Assembly: GCA_036794395.1 (NCBI GenBank)
Contig: DAIRGS010000007.1
Span: 1 to 52,948, forward strand
From: DASXMX01 sp036794395
GTDB lineage: Bacteria; Planctomycetota; Phycisphaerae; Tepidisphaerales; Tepidisphaeraceae
Length of the DNA: 52,948 nt
Reading direction: 5' to 3'
In this document: one piece after another, positions 1 through 8,424 of the stretch
Layout: each line of letters begins with the position of its first letter
Position numbering within the stretch: the stretch's first letter is position 1
The notes under the pieces: model-generated
What the model was told of the DNA's origin: nothing
Seen by the model: only the letters and a program-made list of their open reading frames with translations
The model's database searches: none
Program-made: the position numbers and the translations under genes

Positions 1-27
1 TCGCGGGCAGTCGCCAATTCCGCTCGC

Positions 28-56
28 TTCCCCCGGCGTACCGGGAGAGGGAAAAG
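28..56. repeat. Short palindromic repeat of the CTTTTCCCTC..GGTACGCC family
   Basis: Minus-strand copy (35-56, read in reverse) of a motif seen three more times, at 43795-43817, 50286-50307 and 50467-50488. The centre CCGG-CGTA-CCGG is a dyad flanked by TTCCC and GGGAA. It lies just downstream of the moaE stop, where a terminator or dispersed repeat would be expected. The function is inferred only. Confidence 0.55.
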
Positions 57-89
57 AGCGGCCGCCAAATCTGTCATACACCCGTGTTT

Positions 90-524
90 TCACGACGAAT
101 GTGGATCCACCCAACTAGAAGTCCCATCCTCCCAGATCTCCTTCTTCCAGATCGCCACCTCGGCCTTAAGCGTGTCAATGATCCACCGACACGCTTCAAA
201 CGCCTCTGCCCGATGTCCGGTTGAAACACCAATGATGACCGAAGGCTCGGCTAGATTGACTCGTCCGATCCGATGCAGAATCGCCAGCCGGCAAATCGGC
301 CAACGCTCGCGGGCGCGCGCCGCCAGGTCTTCCATCTGCTTTACTGCCATCTCGGCATACGCGTCGTAATCCAACGCAACCAGCGATTTGCCATCGGCCA
401 TCTCGGCCCGCGTCGTCCCCAGGAACACCGCGATGCCCCCCGCATCAGGATCGGTAATGAACGAAACGACTGGCCCCGCTTCAATCGACTCGCCCTGAAG
501 TTGAACCCAATCCTTCTTCATCAT
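90..524 (-). CDS. moaE: Molybdopterin synthase catalytic subunit MoaE
   Basis: MoaE is the large subunit of molybdopterin synthase. With thiocarboxylated MoaD it converts cyclic pyranopterin monophosphate to molybdopterin in the cytoplasm. The 144 residues cover the normal family length. Visible signatures are FLGTTR (34-39), HRIG (84-87), the HRAEAFEAC block (104-112) and the two conserved lysines K120 and K127 in K-AEVAIW-KKE, matching the catalytic pair of the family. The gene reads ATGATG at its start with only a weak TGAGA upstream, so the first or second Met could be used. It is divergent from the SDR gene, with 90 bases between them. No other moa or mod gene is in the window, so pathway context is missing, but the assignment is secure. 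Confidence 0.95.
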   Translation of the reverse strand: MMKKDWVQLQGESIEAGPVVSFITDPDAGGIAVFLGTTRAEMADGKSLVALDYDAYAEMAVKQMEDLAARARERWPICRLAILHRIGRVNLAEPSVIIGVSTGHRAEAFEACRWIIDTLKAEVAIWKKEIWEDGTSSWVDPHSS

Positions 525-601
525 GTCTCAATCTGATCGTGCGGCCTATTGCCGCGACGGTCAAGTGCGCACCGAATTACAACGCTCCTGCAATCCATCC
601 G

Positions 602-607
602 TATACT
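602..607 (+). promoter_or_regulatory. TATACT -10 box, candidate leaderless promoter of the SDR gene
   Basis: TATACT sits 7 bases before the ATG at 615, and no Shine-Dalgarno sequence is present. A start site 6-8 bases downstream of the box would fall on or beside the ATG. The same arrangement is seen at 11046, 19910 and 23786. No convincing -35 box was identified. Confidence 0.45.
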
Positions 608-614
608 CTGCGCG

Positions 615-1385
615 ATGGACGCTCCAAACTTTCGATTAGACGGCCGGGCCGGGCTGATTACCGGCGCCGGTCGCGGCATCGGCTTGGGAATCGCCTGGGC
701 ACTGGCCTCGGCCGGGTGCGCCGTGGCTATTCAGGACCTCGAAATCGATGTCGCCCAGGCCGCCGCCGAAAGGATCGCCGCCACTGGAGTGCCTGCCATC
801 GCACTGGGCGGAGACATCACCGACCTTTCATTGCCCGCGCGAGCAATCCAGGAAACCCGATCCAAGCTGGGCGGCCTGCACATCCTCATCAACAACGCCG
901 CCATCCAGCAGGAAAAAGACTGGACTCAGTTCACTGTCGAAGAAATCACCCGTCAGGTCAACGCCGATTTCATCTCCCCCATCCTCTTTTGCCAGCAGGC
1001 CGCGGCAATTTTTAAACCTCAGCGCTTCGGCCGCATCATCAACATTGGCTCAATCCAGCAGCGGGTTGGAAACACCGACATGCTCCCCTATTCGATGTCC
1101 AAAGCTGCTCTGGAAAATCTCACCCGCGGCCTCGCTCGCGTGCTGGCGCCCGATGGCATTACCGTTAATCTTCTGAATCCCGGCTATTTCAATACCTGGC
1201 GAAACCGCGACCAATTTAAAACCCCCGAAGATCTCATTGAACGTGGAAAACAATACGTTCCCGTCGGCCGCATCGGTGAACCGGAAGATTGCGGAGGCAT
1301 CGCACTTCTCCTGGCCAGTGAAGCGGGCGCATATATCACGGGCCAGACGATCTACATCGATGGTGGAATGAGCGTGCGACTCTAA
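615..1385 (+). CDS. SDR family NAD(P)-dependent oxidoreductase
   Basis: Classical short-chain dehydrogenase of 256 residues, the usual length. It has the Rossmann motif TGAGRGIG (16-23), NNA (93-95), catalytic Ser146, and Tyr159 and Lys163 in YSMSK. The C-terminal IYIDGGMS is typical of the glucose or gluconate dehydrogenase-like subgroup. I chose the ATG at 615 because the longer frame from 549 adds residues with no SDR similarity. Position 615 is preceded by a TATACT box rather than an SD. The neighbouring DUF4432 gene, 55 bases downstream with its own SD, suggests sugar or uronate catabolism, but the substrate cannot be read from the sequence. Confidence 0.9.
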   Translation: MDAPNFRLDGRAGLITGAGRGIGLGIAWALASAGCAVAIQDLEIDVAQAAAERIAATGVPAIALGGDITDLSLPARAIQETRSKLGGLHILINNAAIQQEKDWTQFTVEEITRQVNADFISPILFCQQAAAIFKPQRFGRIINIGSIQQRVGNTDMLPYSMSKAALENLTRGLARVLAPDGITVNLLNPGYFNTWRNRDQFKTPEDLIERGKQYVPVGRIGEPEDCGGIALLLASEAGAYITGQTIYIDGGMSVRL

Positions 1386-1405
1386 CCGCCTTTCACGTTT
1401 AGGGA

Positions 1406-1419
1406 CCCCGCTTGCGGGG
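1406..1419 (+). promoter_or_regulatory. Small GC hairpin between the SDR and DUF4432 genes
   Basis: CCCCGC-TT-GCGGGG forms a perfect 6-bp stem with a 2-base loop in the 55-base gap. There is no T-run after it, so it could stabilise or attenuate the message rather than terminate it. Confidence 0.35.
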
Positions 1420-1440
1420 AGATTTCCCGAGGAACGTTTC

Positions 1441-2517
1441 ATGCCCCAACTCCCTTCGATCCTCGACAAGACAAAATTCATCCACGCATCCCAAGTCGGT
1501 GGGATTGATACCTATTGCATCGACGATGGCCCCGCCCGAGGCGTGCGCGCGCTCACCGTCAACACCGGCGCCGGCCTCCGCTACCGCATCGTGGTCGATC
1601 GCGGTTTTGATATCGATCAGGCCTTCTTCAATCAACACAGCCTCGCTTTTCTCACCCACAAAGGCGTAACCCCACCCACGCGCGGCCTCGACCGAAAACT
1701 CGACTGGCTCAAAAGTTTTCCCGGTGGCCTGCTCACCAGTTGCGGCCCCTTCAACATTGGCCCGCCAGGAAACGATGGGGAGGAAGAGCTGGGCCTGCAC
1801 GGGCACCATTCCAACACCGGTGCAACCCTCGAATCGGTGCGTCAACCCGATCCGCACGCCAATCAGAACGAGATGTCGGTCACCGGAACGCTTCGATACG
1901 GCGCGTTTTACGGCCCTTGCGTGCAGCTTCGCCGTACGATTCGCTCGAAGCTGGGAACCAACGCAATCAACATTACTGACGAGTTCACCAACGCCGGCAA
2001 TCAACCCGTCCCGCATGCATGGCTGCTTCACATTAATTTCGGATACCCGCTGGTCGATGACGGCGCCGAGCTCTGCTTCGACTCCTCAAAAGTCCTCGCC
2101 ACAGACACCGTCGAATCGGTCAAGCGTTTCCGCAAGGGCGTGAATTACAAACGGATCACCGGCCCACAAAAATCACATTGCGGTCCCGAATCGGCCGTCG
2201 CATACCTCTTTCCCAAACCGGCGGATCGCGCGGGTAACGCGACCGTCGGGATCATCAATCGCAAGCTCGGCATCGGTGTCGCGATTCGATACAACACGCG
2301 CCAGTTCCACCGCTGCGGAAACTGGCAGCATTTGGGCCCGCGCGAATATGTTACGGCGCTCGAACCCATGAACGGCACAATCGAAGGCCGTGCCTCGGAT
2401 CGAGCCAACAACCTGCTCGATGAAATTCCGGCCGGAGGAACGAAAACCTACGATTATGCGATCGAGGTCCTGACCGACCGCCAGTCCGTCCAATCGCTGC
2501 GAGCGCTGAACCGATAA
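1441..2517 (+). CDS. DUF4432 family protein, aldose 1-epimerase-like fold
   Basis: This 358-residue protein resembles the DUF4432 group of the galactose mutarotase-like superfamily (beta-sandwich, usually cytoplasmic, associated with sugar use). Recognisable stretches are VNTGAGLRYRIVVDRGFDI near the N-terminus, GPPGNDGEEELGLHGHHSNTGA around residue 115 and HAWLLHINFGYPLVDDGAEL around residue 195; His residues in such segments line the sugar-binding cleft in related folds. The start is supported by GAGGAACGTTTC just before the ATG. It follows the SDR gene on the same strand, so the pair may act on one sugar or sugar acid, an inference from context. A long inverted repeat lies immediately downstream. 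Confidence 0.85.
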   Translation: MPQLPSILDKTKFIHASQVGGIDTYCIDDGPARGVRALTVNTGAGLRYRIVVDRGFDIDQAFFNQHSLAFLTHKGVTPPTRGLDRKLDWLKSFPGGLLTSCGPFNIGPPGNDGEEELGLHGHHSNTGATLESVRQPDPHANQNEMSVTGTLRYGAFYGPCVQLRRTIRSKLGTNAINITDEFTNAGNQPVPHAWLLHINFGYPLVDDGAELCFDSSKVLATDTVESVKRFRKGVNYKRITGPQKSHCGPESAVAYLFPKPADRAGNATVGIINRKLGIGVAIRYNTRQFHRCGNWQHLGPREYVTALEPMNGTIEGRASDRANNLLDEIPAGGTKTYDYAIEVLTDRQSVQSLRALNR

Positions 2518-2532
2518 GAATGTGCTCAATTT

Positions 2533-2612
2533 GTCATCCTGGAGCGAAGCGAAGGATCTGATAGTCGAAAGGTCTTACCGGAACCAGATCCTTCGCTTCG
2601 CTCCAGGATGAC
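2533..2612. repeat. Perfect 28-bp inverted repeat, dispersed GTCATCCTGGAGCG type
   Basis: The arms 2533-2560 and 2585-2612 are exact reverse complements over 28 bases and enclose a 24-base spacer. The left arm begins GTCATCCTGGAGCGAAGC and ends GGATCTG. Sequences of the type CCTGAGCGAAGCGAAGGATCT are, to my memory, a common intergenic repeat in environmental bacterial genomes. Here it lies between a gene ending at 2517 and one starting at 2661 on the same strand. A transcript would fold into a very stable stem, but no T-tract follows. Confidence 0.85.
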
Positions 2613-2660
2613 ATGGGCTGTTTTTGAAACTCGATATTCCGCATTCGTACCGCTCACCCA

Positions 2661-3755
2661 ATGTCGTCCCACCCCAATATCGCTATCCTGCTTACTCCAC
2701 CTGGATCCGCTGCGATCGCGGTCGTCCGCCTTCGCGGCCCGGCGGTACGGGTGTTCCTCTCTACTCATTTTTCAAAGCCGGCAAGGCTCAACCGGTGCGT
2801 CCACGCGAATCTGATCGACGCCGACGAAATTATCGACGATGCAGTCGTCGTGCTCTGCGATCCAGACACCGCCGATCTGAACGTACACGGCGGCCCTTGG
2901 GTCGTCCGGTCGGTCCTCGATCTCGCTGGGCGTGCTGGATTCGAGATTGTCGATAGCACTCGACTCCCCCTTTCGGCCCATTCAGTCGATACCCCCAACG
3001 CCCTCGAACACGAGGTCGCCACTTTTCTGCCAATGGCCCGAACAGAGCTCGGCATCCGCATGATACTTTCTCAAATCGACGCCTGGGAGAGTCTCCGCCG
3101 AGGCGCCATATCTAATTCATCAGGCATCCAACAAGATCTGCGTGCTGCCCTTGAAGATCAGGCCCTCACGCACTGCTTAGTTCCACCCACGGTGGCAATT
3201 GTCGGTCCCGCGAACGTCGGCAAATCAACCCTTGCCAATCAGCTCTTCGCTCAGGAACGTTCAATTACTGCCGACGTGCCGGGCACCACCCGCGACTGGG
3301 TCGGTGAGATGGCCAACATCGACGGGCTCCCAGTTCTGCTGGTCGATACGCCAGGCTTACGCAAAACCAATGACCCCATCGAAGCCGCCGCCATCGAACG
3401 AAGTCAGTCCCAGATCCAGGCCGCGTCGCTTGTCATCCTCGTCCTCGACAACACCCGCCCCCTCTCCGGCGAGCAAGCCGAGTTGCGCAATTCTTTCCCG
3501 GAAGCCCAGGTGGTCATCAACAAATCAGACCAAATGCCCGCTCCCGGCATGCAGCAACTCCCCGGCCTGCGAACCGTCGCTACCACGGGCACAGGGGTGC
3601 CTGAACTACGCCAACTCATCATTCGCCATTTTTGCGGCGAGTTCCCCGTCAACTCCGATCGCCCCCGATGCTGGACACCCCGCCAACGCGAAATCGTCTC
3701 ACGCGCGCTGGATCATCCATCCGTGCTCAATGAGCTCTTCATCGGAATCCGGTAA
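2661..3755 (+). CDS. MnmE/TrmE-like GTPase with reduced helical domain
   Basis: MnmE, with MnmG, modifies wobble uridines of tRNAs. This protein keeps the N-terminal folate-type domain (LTPPGSAAIAVVRLRGP, 11-27; HGG, 76-78) and a full GTPase domain: G1 GPANVGKST (182-190), G2 TT (209-210), G3 DTPG (229-232) and G4 NKSD (287-290). At 364 residues it is about 90 shorter than usual MnmE. The helical domain on both sides of the G domain is cut back, and the C-terminus reads FIGIR where MnmE has a catalytic Cys in a C-I/V-G-K ending. It may be a divergent planctomycete MnmE paralogue that has lost the modification chemistry. No SD is evident before the ATG. The downstream gap to glgP contains the assembly break. 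Confidence 0.8.
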   Translation: MSSHPNIAILLTPPGSAAIAVVRLRGPAVRVFLSTHFSKPARLNRCVHANLIDADEIIDDAVVVLCDPDTADLNVHGGPWVVRSVLDLAGRAGFEIVDSTRLPLSAHSVDTPNALEHEVATFLPMARTELGIRMILSQIDAWESLRRGAISNSSGIQQDLRAALEDQALTHCLVPPTVAIVGPANVGKSTLANQLFAQERSITADVPGTTRDWVGEMANIDGLPVLLVDTPGLRKTNDPIEAAAIERSQSQIQAASLVILVLDNTRPLSGEQAELRNSFPEAQVVINKSDQMPAPGMQQLPGLRTVATTGTGVPELRQLIIRHFCGEFPVNSDRPRCWTPRQREIVSRALDHPSVLNELFIGIR

Positions 3756-3991
3756 ACTGAAAGATTCCACCGTCCCAAACCTCATTTGTGAATTCTCCTC
3801 TAAATCATCTGCCGCCTCAGCATTGGTCGATATCCTTGTAAATGAACGGATTTAAGCGGCGTTCAATTCATCAAAAAAAATCGGATTGCAGGCCGTCCAG
3901 TGGTTTATTCCCGCTTGAAGCGGTAATTTGTTTCAGCAGGATAGTCGATTTACCGGCTGGGGCTTTTGTGTTTGACCGCCGCGAAGAATGG

Positions 3992-4001
3992 NNNNNNNNN
4001 N
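3992..4001. other. Assembly gap (10 N)
   Basis: Ten Ns interrupt the sequence directly before recognisable phosphorylase coding sequence. Ten Ns are often a placeholder of unknown length, so the reading frame and the distance across the gap cannot be trusted. Confidence 0.98.
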
Positions 4002-6571
4002 GAGACGCCGCTGTAGCGCCAACGATTCGTACATTTCAGGTTTTCCCGGACGTGCCCGAGCGCTTGGCCCGGCTGGTTGAACTGGCCAACAACCTCTGGT
4101 GGGTCTGGAACCCCGATGCCGTCGAGCTGTTCCGACGCCTCGATCGCACCCTCTGGGAATCGGTCTATCACAATCCCGTCAAGCTTCTGGGCGTGCTCCC
4201 GCAGGAAAAACTCGCCGCCGCTGCGCGCGATGATGGATACCTGGCGCATCTCCACCGCGTCTACGAAGATTTCAAAGAGCATCTTTCGCGCCCCGGTTGG
4301 TTCAAGGACACCCATCCCGACAAGACCGGGATGCTCGTGGCATATTTCTCCGCGGAGTTCGGCCTGCACGAATGCCTGCCCATCTACTCAGGCGGCCTGG
4401 GCATCCTCGCCGGCGACCATCTCAAAAGCGCAAGCGAGCTGGCCGTTCCGTTGGTCGCGATGGGTCTGCTCTATCGTAACGGTTACTTCCGCCAGTACCT
4501 CTCCGCTGATGGCTGGCAGCAGGAAGCCTATCCCGAACAGGACTTCTACAACCTCCCCCTCGAGCAGATGCGTTACACCGATGGCTCGCCCGTCCATGTG
4601 CGCGTCGATCTCCCGGATAACGCCGTCTTCTGCAAAGTCTGGCGGGCGAACGTCGGGCGCATCCCCCTTTACCTGCTCGACACCAACGTTCAGGAAAACT
4701 CCCCGGCCGATCGCGATATCACCTCCAAACTCTACGGAGCCGGCACCGAGGTGCGCATCAAGCAGGAAATGGTGCTCGGCATCGGGGGCGTGCGCGCCCT
4801 GGCCGCGCTCACGATCGAACCCACCGTTTTCCACATGAACGAAGGCCATAGCGCCTTCCTCGCCCTCGAGCGCATTCGAACGCTCCTCGACGGCTCAACC
4901 CTCAACTTCGATCAGGCCCGCCAGCAGGTGATGGCGACCAACGTCTTCACCACCCACACCCCCGTGCCGGCGGGAATTGATACCTTCTCCCCCGAGCTGA
5001 TGACCAAGTATTTCCGATCGATGATCCCCACCCTAAAGCTCGATGAGGAAGGCTTTCTGGCCCTGGGCCGCGAAGATGTCTCCAACAAGAAACAGGGCTT
5101 TTCCATGGCCCTTCTGGCCATCCGCCTGGCGGACAGCGTCAACGGGGTAAGCCGGTTGCATGGCGATGTCTCGCGCAAAATGTGGCACAACATCTGGCCC
5201 CAGGTCCCGTCCGACGAAGTCCCCATCAAATCCATTACCAATGGCATTCACACCCGGACTTGGCTCGCGCCCGATATCGCCTTCACTCTCGACCGCTATC
5301 TGGCCGGCGAGTGGATGAGCGATCCGTCGAATCAGGATGTATGGGAAGGCATTCTTCAGATTCCCGATGAAGAACTGTGGCGCGCACATGAGCGCTGCCG
5401 GGCGCGTCTCGTGTCATGGGCCCGCCAGACCCTGCGCGAACAGCTCATCCGCCGCGGGGCAGCGTATGATGATTTAGCCGCCGCCGATCAGGTTCTCGAT
5501 CCCGATGCGCTCACCATCGGTTTCGCCCGCCGCTTCGCCACTTACAAACGCGGCACATTGCTCCTGCGCGATATGGACCGCATCAAGCGCCTCCTCGAAG
5601 ACGCCCGCCGACCGGTGCAGTTTGTATTCGCCGGCAAGGCCCACCCGGCTGACAACGAAGGCAAAGAGCTCATCAAGCAGATTGTTAATTTCGCCCGCGA
5701 CCCGGCGGTGCGCAAGCGTGTGGTGTTCATCGAAAACTACGACATGAACGTAGCGCGCTATCTGGTCCAGGGCGTCGATGTCTGGCTCAATACGCCGCGC
5801 CGTCCCTACGAAGCCTCGGGCACCAGCGGAATGAAAGCCGCCGCCAACGGCGTGCTCAATTGCTCCATCCTCGATGGCTGGTGGGTGGAAGGCTATTCAC
5901 CGGAAGTCGGCTGGGCCATCGGCCACGGCGAAAATTACGCCGACGTTGGCTACCAGGATCATGTCGAAAGCCAGGCCCTTTACGACATCCTCGAAAAACA
6001 GATCGTGCCCCTCTTCTATCAGCGAAGCATGGATAACCTCCCGCGAGAGTGGGTGACGCGCATGAAAAATTGCATGCGCAAGCTGGCCCCGGTCTTCAAC
6101 ACCAATCGCATGGTGCGCGACTATTCGCAGATGTTCTATGTCCCCGCCTTTGAACGCGGCAAAATCCTCGCCGAAAACAACCTCGCCCGTGCGATGGCTC
6201 TCGCCCACGCCAAGGATTCCATGCGCCACCGCTGGAACGGCATCCGCATCGTCGGCGTTCACACCAGCGGCAACGGCCACTTCAAAGTCGGCGACATGAT
6301 GCAGGTCGAAGCCATGGTCGATCTGCCCGGCGTCAATCCCGACGAGCTCAACGTCGAACTCTATACCGGCCCGGTCAGCGCCCAGGGCGAAATCGAACAG
6401 CCCCAGTCACTCAAGATGGCCCACGCCCGATCGATGGCCCCCGACCGCCACGTATTCATCGGCCAAATCGCCTGCCGTACCAGCGGCCGCCAGGGCTTCG
6501 CCATCCGAATCCTGCCGGGTTACAAAGACCTCGCAACCCCGTTCGAGCCCGGATTGATTATCTGGAATTAA
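4002..6571 (+). CDS. glgP: Alpha-glucan (glycogen/maltodextrin) phosphorylase, 5' end lost in gap
   Basis: This PLP enzyme releases glucose-1-phosphate from the non-reducing ends of glycogen or maltodextrins. It is of the shorter bacterial and archaeal type with an N-terminal DUF3417 domain (RTFQVFPDVPERLARLVELANNLWW...). It then has YFSAEFGLHECLPIYSGGLG, NEGHSAF, the THTPVPAGID segment and the PLP-site region EASGTSGMKAAANG (nucleotides about 5811-5850), with FARRFATYKR before it. About 856 residues are visible. Homologues begin a few residues before PTIRTFQ, so the true start lies within or just before the N gap. An in-frame ATG at 3842 exists, but the 50 residues it adds do not resemble the family. 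No other glg gene is nearby. Confidence 0.93.
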
Positions 6572-6632
6572 GAATCGGGAGCGAAAGATCACTGCGTCTC
6601 GCGGGGTCTAGCAGTCGGGAATTCGAACGACT

Positions 6633-7118
6633 TCAACGCGCGCCTTTGCCCATGATTTCATGTGCTAGTGCCAGATAGTCGCTCCCTCGACCGGCATCAC
6701 GAAGCTCCTCGAGAATATCGCGAAGACCCGCGTCATCCATTTTGGCGAGTGACCGAAGAACGAGACTCAATGCTTCTCGGCGTGATTTGAGCTTTACGTC
6801 AGGTTCGCGTTGTCGCCTCAGAAAAAGCGCAACATCACGCAGAGTAGGCAAAAAAGTTCGCGATTCGTAAAGACGAGCGATCTCGCGCAGTAAATCGGTA
6901 TGATGTCCCCGTTGCAGTCCAAGGCTGTCTAGCACCTCAATTGCAGTCTTATGCGTTTTCACACCCTTTTTAATCTTGTTTGTCTCAAGTTGATCAATGG
7001 CCGCTTCCACTTCTTCGAGTGTCGCGCCTTGACTGCTTGCGATGGCTTTCAAGACCTGCTTGTAGCCATATTTCAACAGCATTAATCTTGCTTCAGCAGT
7101 TAGGATCTCATTCGTCAT
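6633..7118 (-). CDS. Unrecognised 161-residue helical protein coupled to ParA
   Basis: I do not recognise a characterised family. The protein is predicted mostly helical and charged. The N-terminal YGYKQVLKAIASSQGATLEE looks like a helix-turn-helix-sized segment. A short KIKKGVKTHK basic patch follows at about 48-57. The C-terminal half (FLPTLRDVALFLRR ... KSRREALSLVLRSLAKM) has a pattern I associate with poorly characterised accessory-genome proteins. Its ATG follows the parA stop directly (TAAATG), so translation is coupled and the two products probably work together, perhaps as adaptor, ATPase activator or DNA-binding partner. That role is inference from arrangement only. Base composition is visibly less GC-rich than the flanking phosphorylase and TPR genes. 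Confidence 0.8.
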   Translation of the reverse strand: MTNEILTAEARLMLLKYGYKQVLKAIASSQGATLEEVEAAIDQLETNKIKKGVKTHKTAIEVLDSLGLQRGHHTDLLREIARLYESRTFLPTLRDVALFLRRQREPDVKLKSRREALSLVLRSLAKMDDAGLRDILEELRDAGRGSDYLALAHEIMGKGAR

Positions 7119-7982
7119 TTACGGCTCCCGTTTCGCAAGGCCGATCGCTGCAAAGAATTCGTCGCGAAAGCTCTGGAATCCAGTCTTCGTCGGCAGTCGA
7201 ACGTGACTGGTATGTCCGATTGCACTGCTCTCCCTCGCGGCCTTCGGGTAGGACGCCGAGTACTGAATTTGACTCTTGAAGGTCGGCCAACCTTCGCTAT
7301 CGGCGAATTCAGTAACTTCCCGAACCGCACGCCGCCCCTCAGGGCCTTCCGAATACGCCGACGATTTATTGAAAACAATACCACAAATGTCGATCGCATG
7401 GTCGTCATTTTCCGCTTTGAATCGCTGCAACGACTTGGCTAAGAGAGGTAAGCCAATCGTCGCCATGAACTCTGGCTTAATCGGGATCAATACAAAGCGA
7501 CTTGCAAAGTAAGCCGCGTCCGTAAGAATCGAATCGGTCGGTGCACAATCAATCACAATTAGATCATATCGGTCCGAAGCCTTGGAAAGCGCCTTGGCCA
7601 ATCGGCGTTCCTTGCCCGTCGGATTTCGTAGCACATGCGATAATTCAAGGCGGCTGGGGATAAGGTCTAACGTGCTGTCTCGAAAACTACCAACTTTCTT
7701 TAGAATGACGTCGTCAAGCGAAACCGCCGTTGGCCCAGTGGTCACAGACGTTGACGGCATATATCCTTCCAAAATCTGAATAATCGTAGGCTTCTCATCA
7801 CGGAGATGTTTGATATATGGCTTAGTTCCAAGCAGTGATTGACTGAGGTTTGCCTGAGGATCAAGATCTATGGCAAGGACTTTGAAATTGAGTTGATCGG
7901 CAGCCAGCGCGACTTGCATGGCGAGCGTAGTTTTACCGACTCCACCCTTCATGTTTATGAAACTAACATTAATTGACCCCAT
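7119..7982 (-). CDS. ParA/MinD-superfamily ATPase (AAA family)
   Basis: This 287-residue deviant Walker-A ATPase starts MGSINVSFINMKGGVGKTT (P-loop KGGVGKTT, 12-19, with the signature Lys12). It has the switch AIDLDPQANLS (38-48) and the Walker-B-like VIDCAPT around 143-149. Members bind DNA or surfaces as ATP dimers and position plasmids, chromosomes, flagella or large complexes. No ParB gene or parS-like repeat array is next to it. The only partner is the coupled 161-residue protein, so ordinary chromosome segregation is unlikely, though not excluded. The start is backed by AGGAGATTCC before ATG. The cassette sits alone between unrelated genes and has a lower GC content, suggesting acquisition. 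Confidence 0.92.
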   Translation of the reverse strand: MGSINVSFINMKGGVGKTTLAMQVALAADQLNFKVLAIDLDPQANLSQSLLGTKPYIKHLRDEKPTIIQILEGYMPSTSVTTGPTAVSLDDVILKKVGSFRDSTLDLIPSRLELSHVLRNPTGKERRLAKALSKASDRYDLIVIDCAPTDSILTDAAYFASRFVLIPIKPEFMATIGLPLLAKSLQRFKAENDDHAIDICGIVFNKSSAYSEGPEGRRAVREVTEFADSEGWPTFKSQIQYSASYPKAARESSAIGHTSHVRLPTKTGFQSFRDEFFAAIGLAKREP

Positions 7983-8033
7983 GGAATCTCCTGATTAAGA
8001 ATCGTGGAACCGGCCTCGTCTATTGAAATCGCG

Positions 8034-8061
8034 AGCATACTCGACTTGCGCGGTTTGGCAA
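8034..8061 (-). promoter_or_regulatory. Candidate sigma-70-type promoter of the ParA cassette
   Basis: On the minus strand TTGCCA (8061-8056) and TATGCT (8039-8034) are separated by 16 bases, about 50 bases before the ATG at 7982. The match is moderate and was judged by eye. Confidence 0.35.
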
Positions 8062-8114
8062 AAGCGGTTCGTCGGATGGGATAACAATTAACGACGGGTT
8101 GACCCCCAAGCCCG

Positions 8115-8130
8115 GAATTCGTGAATTCGT
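8115..8130. repeat. Tandem GAATTCGT pair
   Basis: GAATTCGT occurs twice in direct succession at the 3' end of the MazG-like gene. It is minor and may be chance. No further copies are adjacent. Confidence 0.4.
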
Positions 8131-8399
8131 TACTTCGGGTCGGCTGAACTGCCCTCGCGCAAATACTTCTTCTCAATCGCCTCCGACAAATCCATATCGT
8201 TAATATTCGCAAGCGTGCAAAGCCACGCCAGCACGTCGGCAAATTCCTCTTGCAGGTTCTCCCGATCGCTGCCATTCAGGGCCGTCGCCAGTTCGCCCAC
8301 CTCTTCAATAAACCACAAGAACGTCTTCGGCGTCCCGCGCGCCCGATCCGTATCCTCGTAACGCTCGGAAATGAGCTTCTGAAATTCCTTGATTGTCAT
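8130..8399 (-). CDS. MazG-like nucleotide pyrophosphohydrolase
   Basis: An 89-residue all-alpha NTP pyrophosphohydrolase domain protein (MazG/dUTPase-like superfamily). It carries the metal-binding signature EEVGEL (32-37) and the second acidic helix EEFADVLAWL (about 51-60). Single-domain members hydrolyse (d)NTPs to monophosphates, often in nucleotide-pool sanitation. I chose the ATG at 8399 because homologues start at M-T-I-x-E-F-Q and GAAGGG lies upstream. A TTG at 8435 would add 12 residues and overlap the end of the TPR gene. The stop of the TPR gene at 8425 lies just upstream on the same strand, so the two are probably co-transcribed. The substrate is unknown. Confidence 0.85.
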   Translation of the reverse strand: MTIKEFQKLISERYEDTDRARGTPKTFLWFIEEVGELATALNGSDRENLQEEFADVLAWLCTLANINDMDLSEAIEKKYLREGSSADPK

Positions 8400-8424
8400 G
8401 CCGCCGAAATCCCTTCCGATAAGC

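Noticed and set aside
3842..4001. In-frame N-terminal extension of glgP from ATG 3842
   Set aside because: The 50 residues have no similarity to phosphorylases and are followed by Ns. The real start is probably inside the gap.
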